This document shows positions 15,201 through 23,100 of a stretch of DNA of 64,000 bases, in pieces. The position numbers were made by a program, and so were the translations under genes. The DNA is taken from positions 1-64,000 of the forward strand of contig CAIMWF010000058.1 of the NCBI GenBank assembly GCA_903845055.1, in the 5' to 3' direction. The notes under the pieces were generated by a model, which worked only from the letters and a program-made list of their open reading frames with translations, was not told where the DNA came from and ran no database searches. The stretch's first letter is position 1, and every line of letters begins with the position of its first letter. The DNA is from an uncultured Bacteroidales bacterium. Lineage in GTDB: Bacteria; Bacteroidota; Bacteroidia; Bacteroidales; FEN-979.

Positions 15201-17411
15201 TTGGCTATCAAACGACTGACGACCACTTTTCCCTCGTTTCTTTCGAGTTTGCTGAACAGCTATACCCAGATCTTTTTTTCCGACAGCTGGATTTTTTCGG
15301 TGATCCTGGTGATCGTGTCGTTTTTTGATTTCTGGGCGGGTTTAAGCGGGGTGATCGCGGTAATGGCTTCTAACACGCTTGCCTATCTCATCGGTCTTAA
15401 CAGGCAGAAGATCAAACGGGGCTATTACGGGTTCAACAGCCTGCTGGTGGGACTTGGGCTCGGGGTATTTTACCAGCCCGGACCAGAGTTCTTCATCATC
15501 CTGGGTTTTGCCTCCCTGCTGACCCTGTTCCTGACGGTATGGATGGAAGGGGTGATCGGGAAATACGGGCTGCCTTTCCTGAGTGTTTCATTTTTACTCG
15601 GCACCTGGCTGGTCAGCCTTGCCACCCGCCAGTTTACGGCGCTTCATGTGAGTGAACGCGGGATTTACATGACCAACGAGATGTTCAGGCTCGGGGGACA
15701 GAAAATGGTTACCTCTTACAACCTGCTGGCCGACATGGGGATCCCTGAGTCGGTCAGGCTCTATTTTACCTCGCTGGGGGCCATCTTTTTTCAGTACCAC
15801 CTGATGGCAGGGGTGCTGATTGCCATCGGTTTGCTGATCTACTCCCGTATTGCCTTCATCCTGTCGCTGGTGGGCTTTTTCTCAGCCTATGCCTATTACC
15901 ATTTCATCGGCGCCGATATTCATGAACTCAGCTACAGCTTCATCGGGTTCAATTTCATCCTGACATCAATCGCCGTCGGCGGATTTTTCATCATCCCCTC
16001 GCGGTGGTCTTTCCTGTGGGTGATCCTGCTCACCCCGCTGATATCCATCATCCTGACCAGCACCCAGGCAATTTTCTCCATGTTCCAGCTTTCCGTCTAT
16101 TCCCTGCCGTTCAATGTTGTCGTGCTCATTTTCCTTTATGTCCTGAAGTTCCGTGAACGGTTTTTCGACAAACCCGAACTGGTCTCGTTCCAGCAAAATT
16201 CTCCCGAGAAAAACCTGTACGCACATTCCAATTACAAGACGCGCTTCGGCAAATCACTCTATTTCCCGTTCATGCTGCCCTTCTGGGGCGAATGGAAAGT
16301 GACACAGGGCCACGACGGGGAAGTTACGCACCAGGGCGACTGGCGCCATGCCTGGGATTTCGAGGTGACGGATGACGAAGGGCATACCTGGTCGGGCGAG
16401 GGGAACAACCGTGAAGATTATTACGCGTTCGGCAAACCGGTCGTCGCCCCGGCGGACGGGCACGTTGAGGAGGTCATCGACGATGTTGACGATAATGAGA
16501 TCGGCCGGGTGGACCTGGAACACAATTGGGGTAACACCATTATTCTCAGGCATGCCGACCAACTCTATTCAAAATTATCACACCTGAAAAAGGGCAGCAT
16601 CAGGGTCAGCGCGGGCGATGCCGTGAAAAAAGGCCAGGTTCTCGCCTCCTGCGGCAACTCGGGGCGATCGCCGGTGCCCCACCTTCATTTCCAGCTGCAG
16701 GCAACTCCCTGGATCGGCTCCCCGACCCTTGATTACCCGCTGAGCCACTTCATCCGGCATAAAAACGGCGGTTACGAAATGATCTCCTACGAATCGCCTG
16801 AAAATAGCGTACCTGTTTCAAATATTGTTAAAAACTCCTCCCTGGAGCGGGCATTTCATTTTATCCCCGGCCAGCAGTTCCGGTTCAAGGTTATCCCCGC
16901 CTCCGGGAGGGAATACCAGGTTGCATGGGAGGTGAAGGTGGATGCCATCAACCAGGTCTTTCTTTTTTGCGAGGAAACCGGATCACGCGCATGGTTCAGG
17001 AACGACGGCGATATCCACTACTTCACCTATTTTGAAGGCGACCGGTCGTCGGTCCTGTACAAATTCTTTCTAGGAGCCTACAAAGTGATGACGGGTTATT
17101 ACCGCGACCTCCTTGTGAAGGACCAGTTTCCCGTCAACATTTTCAACAACCGGGTTGCCGGTCTGGTCCAGGATTGCGTGGCCCCGTTCTTCTTTTTCAC
17201 GCGGTCGGAATACCGCCTGCATTACCTTGACATGGGCGATGACCTGATGCAGACCGACATCAGTCTGCATGCGGAGGTGAAGGCCAGGCTCGGCACTTTT
17301 GAACTCAGGAACATGAGTTGTGACATTTTTGTCGGCATTCACGGGCTTGAACGTTTCATCATCAGGGAAAAGGGTAATGAGACCATTGTCCACTTAATCA
17401 GCAGCCGATGA
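15201..17411 (+). CDS. Urea transporter family protein fused to an M23 peptidase domain
   Basis: 736 residues from a TTG at 15201; no in-frame ATG occurs until about codon 55 and an in-frame stop lies at 15080-15082 upstream, so TTG is the best start. Residues 20-330 are hydrophobic and show the two-fold repeat of urea transporters: GYYGFNSLLVG at about 75 and YSFIGFNFILTSIAVGG at about 245 (GFN at 77-79 and 249-251), with LPFLSVSFLLGTWLV. Residues about 355-520 are an M23/LytM peptidase: H383-A-W-D386, a HADQ-type strand, and H494-L-H496. A beta-rich tail of about 220 residues follows. The peptidase presumably faces the periplasm. It starts 145 bases after the decarboxylase and overlaps the next gene by 4. 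Confidence 0.85.
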   Translation: MAIKRLTTTFPSFLSSLLNSYTQIFFSDSWIFSVILVIVSFFDFWAGLSGVIAVMASNTLAYLIGLNRQKIKRGYYGFNSLLVGLGLGVFYQPGPEFFIILGFASLLTLFLTVWMEGVIGKYGLPFLSVSFLLGTWLVSLATRQFTALHVSERGIYMTNEMFRLGGQKMVTSYNLLADMGIPESVRLYFTSLGAIFFQYHLMAGVLIAIGLLIYSRIAFILSLVGFFSAYAYYHFIGADIHELSYSFIGFNFILTSIAVGGFFIIPSRWSFLWVILLTPLISIILTSTQAIFSMFQLSVYSLPFNVVVLIFLYVLKFRERFFDKPELVSFQQNSPEKNLYAHSNYKTRFGKSLYFPFMLPFWGEWKVTQGHDGEVTHQGDWRHAWDFEVTDDEGHTWSGEGNNREDYYAFGKPVVAPADGHVEEVIDDVDDNEIGRVDLEHNWGNTIILRHADQLYSKLSHLKKGSIRVSAGDAVKKGQVLASCGNSGRSPVPHLHFQLQATPWIGSPTLDYPLSHFIRHKNGGYEMISYESPENSVPVSNIVKNSSLERAFHFIPGQQFRFKVIPASGREYQVAWEVKVDAINQVFLFCEETGSRAWFRNDGDIHYFTYFEGDRSSVLYKFFLGAYKVMTGYYRDLLVKDQFPVNIFNNRVAGLVQDCVAPFFFFTRSEYRLHYLDMGDDLMQTDISLHAEVKARLGTFELRNMSCDIFVGIHGLERFIIREKGNETIVHLISSR

Positions 17412-18904
17412 GAAAAAAACTCGTTCTTTTCCTTCTCCCGCTGGTTTCGCTCATGCCGGTTTTTTCCATGGCTTCGGCAAAACTCGATTTTGCGACAGTC
17501 GACATGCTCACCTACCGGTGTTACCAGGAACAGAAATGGGACAGCGTGATCGCCGTCGGGAAGCAGGCTTTAAGGCAGGATATTGATTATTACTACCTCC
17601 GGGTGAGAATGGGTATCTCCTATTACCGGAAATCGGAATACCTGCCGGCAATTGCCCACCTTGAAAAGGCACGGCAGTTCAACTCCGGCGACCCGGTTGC
17701 CGGAAATTACCTTTACCGGGCCTACTGCCTTACCAACCGGAATGAGGAGGCACTGCTTCTCCGGGCCTCCATGCCTGCAGGGGATCGTGATACCACTGGG
17801 TCAGAGACCGGGATCGTTGAACAGGTGCATTTCGAAAGCGGCTATACCCTCAGCAGCGACCGGAATCCGAAAGACATCCCGACCCTGGCAGGGAAAGACA
17901 GCATATATGGCGGGCGCGACCTCTACGGGAACAGCTTTTACGCAAGCCTCGGGCTCAGGCTGAGGGTGTCGGACAGGATCGGCCTGAGCCTGTCGTACAA
18001 CTACCTGGATTTCACCAAGACCCGTTACATCCAGTACGGCCGGGCCGAAGCACACCGCGATTCGGTCAGCCGCCAGTTTTTCAGCAACGATTATTTCTAT
18101 TCCTATCCCTGGACCATGCACGACACCTCCTTCAGGTACCATGTAACCCAGCATGAAGCCTATGCCGGGGTCACAATCGTCCTCCCCTGGGGGCTCAGGG
18201 TGATGCCGGCCGTTCACTGGATCAACGACCGCTACAAAGTGATCACCACCACTTACCGCACCGACAGCATCACCGACACGGCCTATTACCTGAAACGCGA
18301 CAGTACCTACCACCTGTTCCGCTACCCGTTGCTCGTATACAATTATACCGAAAAGGATACCTCCTTCAACAACTGGGTGGTCTCGCTCCGGGTTTCAAAG
18401 GAACTGGGCAGGGTAAACCTGTCACTATCGGGCAGCTGGTCAAACCTGAACGGTAAAACCCAGAAACAGGCCGGCGCATCGGTAACCTATTATCCTTTCG
18501 GAAATTTCAATTTCTACGGCACCACCAGCGCCACCGGCTTTTTCCAGGGAAAAACCAGCCGTTTGCTGCTCAGCCAGGTGATCGGCGGCAGGATCACACA
18601 CTGGATGTGGGGCGAGGCGAATTTTTACAATGGCGACTACACCAATGCCAATATTTTCAATGGTTCGGTCGTTTACAACAACAGTGACATCATCGATTAC
18701 CGCGGCGGGGCCACCCTTGTGTTCATGGCCGGGAAACACCTTCAGCTGTCGCTGATCTGGCAGTATTTCAAAAAGGAGAGCCAGCAGTATTATTATATCA
18801 AAACCGTGAACCCCGACACCCATGCCGTCAAGGAGGTTCTGCAAACTAAAAACAACCCATATACCACTAACACAATCATCGGAGGAATTACATGGAAACT
18901 GTAA
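17408..18904 (+). CDS. TPR protein with a C-terminal outer-membrane beta-barrel
   Basis: 498 residues beginning with a signal peptide (MRKKLVLFLLPLVSLMPVFS). Residues 30-130 carry two or three TPR-like helices (YYYLRVRMGISYYRKSEYLP, YLPAIAHLEKARQFNSGDPV). From about residue 135 the protein becomes a run of alternating aromatic beta strands (LYGNSFYASLGLRLRVSDRI, LSLSYNYLDFTKTRYIQYG, and so on) ending at ITWKL, which suits a beta-barrel with an aromatic C-terminal strand. TPR-plus-barrel proteins occur in envelope export and polysaccharide systems. ATGA overlap with the urea transporter-M23 gene shows shared translation. Substrate unknown. Confidence 0.75.
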   Translation: MRKKLVLFLLPLVSLMPVFSMASAKLDFATVDMLTYRCYQEQKWDSVIAVGKQALRQDIDYYYLRVRMGISYYRKSEYLPAIAHLEKARQFNSGDPVAGNYLYRAYCLTNRNEEALLLRASMPAGDRDTTGSETGIVEQVHFESGYTLSSDRNPKDIPTLAGKDSIYGGRDLYGNSFYASLGLRLRVSDRIGLSLSYNYLDFTKTRYIQYGRAEAHRDSVSRQFFSNDYFYSYPWTMHDTSFRYHVTQHEAYAGVTIVLPWGLRVMPAVHWINDRYKVITTTYRTDSITDTAYYLKRDSTYHLFRYPLLVYNYTEKDTSFNNWVVSLRVSKELGRVNLSLSGSWSNLNGKTQKQAGASVTYYPFGNFNFYGTTSATGFFQGKTSRLLLSQVIGGRITHWMWGEANFYNGDYTNANIFNGSVVYNNSDIIDYRGGATLVFMAGKHLQLSLIWQYFKKESQQYYYIKTVNPDTHAVKEVLQTKNNPYTTNTIIGGITWKL

Positions 18905-19575
18905 GAAAAATTCAAAACTCAAAACTCAAAACTCAAAACCGGAAGAAATCAGCATGCTCGATTACGCGCTGTTTCGTTACATTGCTTTTCCTGTCATGTT
19001 CCCTTTCCCTTTTCAGCCAGGCAAATTACACGACGATGCAGGAGGCTTTTGCAAAGAGCCAGGAATATGAAGGGCGGGGCAATTTTGCCGATGCGATCGC
19101 CTCCCTGAAGACCATTTACCAGGAAGATTCTTATGAAATAAACCTGCGCCTCGGGTGGGTCACATATCTCAACGGTTCCTTTACCGAATCGACAGCCTAT
19201 TACCAGAAGGCCATCAAGCTGAAGCCTTATGCCCTCGAACCCAAATTCGGGTATGTTTACCCTGCCTCCGCACTCGGCAACTGGGACCAGGTGGTGAGCC
19301 AGTATACCGACATCCTTGCAGTCGATCCGCAGAATACCCTTGCCAACTACCGCATGGGTTCGATATTTTACGGCAGGAAGGATTATACGAAGGCCGAAAA
19401 ATTTCTGGAGAAGGTGATCAACCTGTATCCCTTCGACTACGACAGCATGATCCTTTATGCCTGGACAAATTACAAACTGGGCAAACTGCGTGAAGCCCAG
19501 GTGCTGTTCAACAAAGTATTACTGCACAAGCCGAAGGATGTTTCGGCACTCGAGGGGCTGTCGCTGATCAAATAG
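18892..19575 (+). CDS. Exported TPR repeat protein
   Basis: 227 residues starting at an ATG inside the last codons of the upstream gene, preceded by GGAGG. The first 20 codons translate the repeat TTCAAAACTCAAAACTC, an intergenic-type word array, so the original N-terminus may have been displaced; no other good start lies downstream before the signal helix (CFVTLLFLSCSLSLFSQ). Then come five TPR units, for example EINLRLGWVTYLNGSFTEST, ANYRMGSIFYGRKDYTKAEK and MILYAWTNYKLGKLREAQVL. It is probably periplasmic or outer-membrane associated and partner to the TPR-barrel protein. Confidence 0.8.
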   Translation: METVRKIQNSKLKTQNRKKSACSITRCFVTLLFLSCSLSLFSQANYTTMQEAFAKSQEYEGRGNFADAIASLKTIYQEDSYEINLRLGWVTYLNGSFTESTAYYQKAIKLKPYALEPKFGYVYPASALGNWDQVVSQYTDILAVDPQNTLANYRMGSIFYGRKDYTKAEKFLEKVINLYPFDYDSMILYAWTNYKLGKLREAQVLFNKVLLHKPKDVSALEGLSLIK

Positions 19576-19669
19576 CAAAATAGTAAAATGGCAGGATGGT
19601 AAAATTGTTAAATGGACAGGGTCCCCGGCGGATCGTCCTTTTCTTCGGCGAACGGTACGATAGATGCGC

Positions 19670-19677
19670 TATCTTTG
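19670..19677 (+). promoter_or_regulatory. Bacteroidota -7 box TATCTTTG
   Basis: An exact TAnnTTTG match 22 bases before the M16C peptidase start, in GCGCTATCTTTGCAGTTC. No TTTG lies at the expected -33 spacing, but the -7 element is strong and the position is typical. Confidence 0.6.
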
Positions 19678-19698
19678 CAGTTCAATTGAATTATCATC

Positions 19699-22629
19699 AT
19701 GACCATCTCGTATATAAAGGATAATATCTATCACGGCTTCAGGCTGGAGGAGGAACGGTTTGTCAAGGAGCTGAACGCCAACTGCCTCTATTTCAAACAT
19801 GTGAAAAGCGGGGCAAGGCTGTTGAAGATTGCCGCCTCCGACATCAACAAGACCTTCTGCATCGGGTTTAAAACCTTCCCCGAATCGGACAACGGTGCCC
19901 CCCACATCATGGAACATTCCGTGCTGAACGGGTCAAAGTCCTTCCCTGTGAAAAGCCCGTTCGACGTACTGCTGAAAGGATCGCTGAGCACTTTCCTGAA
20001 TGCCTACACCTCCAAGGATTACACCATGTACCCGGTCGCCAGCATGAACGACAAGGATTACTTCAACCTCATGCACGTTTACCTCGATGCGGTGTTCAAT
20101 CCCCTCATCTACGATGATCCCCGCATCCTCAAACAGGAGGGCTGGCATTACGAGCTGAAGGGCAGGGACGAGGCGCTGACATATACCGGTGTCGTTTACA
20201 ATGAGATGAAGGGCTCCTTTTCGAATCCCCAGCGCGAACTCTGGTACCAGGTTTTTAAACATCTATTCCCCGGCAACGCCTATGGCTTTGAGTCAGGCGG
20301 AACCCCCGAGGCGATCCCGACCCTCACCCGGGAGGAATTCCTGGAGTTTCACCGGAAAAACTACCATCCCGAAAACAGCTATATCTTTCTTTACGGCAAT
20401 GCCGATCCCGACCGGGAGATGGCCTTCATCGACTCCCATTACCTGTCGGGGTATGAGAAAACGGGAAATGTCATCACCATTGAAGATCAGCCACCCTTCG
20501 GCAAGATGAAGGATGTAACCGCGTTGTACCCGCTGATGGAGGAGTCGAGTACCGAAAACCAGACCTTCCTTACCTATAATTTTGTCGCCGGGCCGAATAC
20601 CGACCTTGCGCTGACCATGGCGCTTGATATTTTGTGTGAAATCCTCGTAAACCAGGAATCAGCACCCATCCGCCTCGCGCTGCAGGAGGCGGGCATCGGT
20701 CAGGATGTTTCGGCTTCCTCCTCCAACTTCAGGCAGCATGCGGTGCAGATCGCCGCCATCAATGCAAACCCCGGGGACAAACAAAAATTCATGGAAATTG
20801 TAACCGCCACACTTAAGAAAGTGGTGGAAGAGGGGTTGAACAAAGAGGAGGTGGAGGGGGTGATCAACCGGATCGAATTCAGGCTGCGCGAAGGCGATGA
20901 CGCCCAGAAAGGGCTTACCTACCTCAACATGACCCTTCCCGCGTGGTTCTTTGCCGACGACCCGTTTGCAGGTCTCCAGTATGAAGATCACCTGGCCGAG
21001 GTCAAAAAAGCACTCACCGGCGATTACCTCGAAACAATCATCCGCACCTATTTCCTCGACAACCCGTTGTCGCTCCTGCTCAGCCTTGAACCAGGGACCG
21101 GGCTTGAAAAGGAACGCCAGCTGCGGCTTGAAAACGAGCTCCTCGCCTACCGGTCGACCCTAGGCGAAACCGACATCGAAACCCTGATCGGTGAAACCGA
21201 AGCGCTCATCAGCTACCAGCAGCGTGAAGATCCGCCCGAGGCGCTGGCATCCATCCCGATGCTGGAGATCGGCGACATCGATCCGAAGGCGGTTTTTTAT
21301 GGTGTCGAGCAGCTCAACATTACAGGCATCCCGGTCCTGGCGCATGAACAGTTCACCAACGATGTGGTGTATGTCAACCTCTTCTTCGACCTGAAGGTCC
21401 TTCCGCAGGAGATGATCCCCTACGCAGCCCTGCTGTCGAACGTGATCGGGAGCCTTGACACAAAGAACTATTCGTTCGGGGAGCTGAACAAAGCACTGAA
21501 CATCCATACCGGGGGATTCTACACCTCGCTGCGCAATTTCCTGGTAAAATCGGATGACAACAAGATGTTGCCAAAATTCGTAGTCACCTCAAAGGCGATC
21601 AATTACAAGGTTGGAAAACTTTTTGAACTGGTCGAGGAGATCCTCGACAACACCCTGTACGACGATATCGACCGGCTGAAGGCCGTGCTGATGCGTCACC
21701 AGTCGCAACTCGATTCCCAGGTCAAGGGGAACGGTTATCATGTGGCCAGCCGGAGGATGTCATCATACATCAGCAACAACGGGATGTTCAGCGAACAAAC
21801 TGGGGGGCTTTCCTATTACTGGTTTGTGTCCGACCTTGTCCGGAACATTGAAAAATCGGCTCCGGAAATCTGTGCCACCCTGAAACAGGTTGCCTCCATA
21901 CTTTTCACCTGGAACAACATGGTCACCTCGGTCACCGGGGAAAAACGCGACCAGGTGGCCTTCGGGAACGGGCTGAACTTCCTTGCACGGCAGCTGCCAA
22001 ACGGTAACTCCGGGCCCAAAACCTGGGCTTTCAGCCTCGTCAAAGGCAACGAAGGATTGCAGGCAGCCTCGAATGTACAGTACGTGATCATGGGATCCAA
22101 TTTCAAACATCTCGGTTACGCATGGAATGCCAGGCTGCGCGTACTGAACCAGGTGCTTTCGACCGACTGGCTGCAAACGCGGATCCGCGTCATCGGCGGG
22201 GCTTACGGAGGATTCAGCTCCATTTCTCCTTCGGGGAATTTCACCTTCAATTCATACCGCGATCCGAACCTCGGCAATACCCTCGAAAATTACATGAACA
22301 CGGTCGCCTACCTGGATTCTTTCGATGCCGGCCGCGAACTCATGAACCGCTATATTATCGGGACCATCTCGGAGATCGACTCACCCCTGACACCTTCCCA
22401 GAAGGGCGACCAGGCGGTGAGCCTGTTTTTTACCCGGCGAACCATCGAGGAGGTCCAGCACGACCGCGACGATGTCCTGTCGACAACCCCTGCCGACATC
22501 ATCGGATTCAGGCAACTGGTTGCCGATGTCCTTGCACAGGACACCCTTTGCGTTTATGGAAACGCCGACCGGCTTGCCGCAGACCAGGTACTGTTTAAAT
22601 CACTCGTCAAAATCGACCAGCCCGTATGA
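19699..22629 (+). CDS. M16C zinc peptidase (presequence protease/PreP-like)
   Basis: 976 residues, the size of single-chain M16C enzymes. The inverted zinc motif HxxEH is at H69-I-M-E72-H73 (PHIMEHSVLNGSK), with the distal glutamate in the GVVYNEMKGSFSNP stretch near residue 175. The N-terminal YHGFRLEEERFVKELNANC segment and SPFDVLLKGSLSTFLNAYT are typical of the PreP/Cym1 clade. Such enzymes degrade unfolded peptides inside a closed chamber. No signal peptide is seen, so it is probably cytosolic. It overlaps the next gene by 4 bases (ATGA). Confidence 0.92.
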   Translation: MTISYIKDNIYHGFRLEEERFVKELNANCLYFKHVKSGARLLKIAASDINKTFCIGFKTFPESDNGAPHIMEHSVLNGSKSFPVKSPFDVLLKGSLSTFLNAYTSKDYTMYPVASMNDKDYFNLMHVYLDAVFNPLIYDDPRILKQEGWHYELKGRDEALTYTGVVYNEMKGSFSNPQRELWYQVFKHLFPGNAYGFESGGTPEAIPTLTREEFLEFHRKNYHPENSYIFLYGNADPDREMAFIDSHYLSGYEKTGNVITIEDQPPFGKMKDVTALYPLMEESSTENQTFLTYNFVAGPNTDLALTMALDILCEILVNQESAPIRLALQEAGIGQDVSASSSNFRQHAVQIAAINANPGDKQKFMEIVTATLKKVVEEGLNKEEVEGVINRIEFRLREGDDAQKGLTYLNMTLPAWFFADDPFAGLQYEDHLAEVKKALTGDYLETIIRTYFLDNPLSLLLSLEPGTGLEKERQLRLENELLAYRSTLGETDIETLIGETEALISYQQREDPPEALASIPMLEIGDIDPKAVFYGVEQLNITGIPVLAHEQFTNDVVYVNLFFDLKVLPQEMIPYAALLSNVIGSLDTKNYSFGELNKALNIHTGGFYTSLRNFLVKSDDNKMLPKFVVTSKAINYKVGKLFELVEEILDNTLYDDIDRLKAVLMRHQSQLDSQVKGNGYHVASRRMSSYISNNGMFSEQTGGLSYYWFVSDLVRNIEKSAPEICATLKQVASILFTWNNMVTSVTGEKRDQVAFGNGLNFLARQLPNGNSGPKTWAFSLVKGNEGLQAASNVQYVIMGSNFKHLGYAWNARLRVLNQVLSTDWLQTRIRVIGGAYGGFSSISPSGNFTFNSYRDPNLGNTLENYMNTVAYLDSFDAGRELMNRYIIGTISEIDSPLTPSQKGDQAVSLFFTRRTIEEVQHDRDDVLSTTPADIIGFRQLVADVLAQDTLCVYGNADRLAADQVLFKSLVKIDQPV

Positions 22630-23009
22630 ACCTTTATTCCCTAACCGGCATCATCACCGTTCAGGCTGCCCTTGTTTCGTACAGCATTGCCATTATTTCC
22701 GAACAGCGTAAACGGCTGGTGACCCGTAAGGTTCTCACATTCCTCACCCTTGGCGTTTTGCTCGATATCACCGCCACCGCCTTTATGATCCTCGGGTCAA
22801 GCCGGGGTGCTTTCACCCTGCATGGCATCCTCGGCTATTCATCCCTCGCCGGGATGCTCACCGATGCGATCCTGATATGGAGGTTTCACAGGAAGCACCC
22901 TTCACCGGAAAGGGTCTCAGGCGGAACGCACTGGTACTCCCTGGGGGCATACCTGTGGTGGATCGCGGCTTATATCACCGGGGCAATGCTGGTAGCTCTC
23001 CGTCACTGA
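22626..23009 (+). CDS. Small four-helix membrane protein of unknown function
   Basis: 127 residues with four hydrophobic segments (roughly 5-25, 35-60, 65-90 and 100-122). Recognisable features are a histidine in FTLHGILGYSSLAGMLTDA and a final WWIAAYITGAMLVALRH. The histidines hint at a cytochrome-like or quinone-like membrane fold, but this is not strong. It overlaps the M16C gene by an ATGA, so it is co-translated with it. I do not recognise the family. Confidence 0.7.
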   Translation: MNLYSLTGIITVQAALVSYSIAIISEQRKRLVTRKVLTFLTLGVLLDITATAFMILGSSRGAFTLHGILGYSSLAGMLTDAILIWRFHRKHPSPERVSGGTHWYSLGAYLWWIAAYITGAMLVALRH

Positions 23010-23100
23010 CCTTTTAATGCCGGATATCGTGCATTTCGCGGCATACGTCGAATTTATTTCCGGGTTTAATGTTTTTAGGATAATTTTATCAAAAAATCAC

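Noticed and set aside
15201-17411. Urease-linked urea import
   Set aside because: No urease or arginase gene lies in the window; the urea-transporter label rests on the fold alone.
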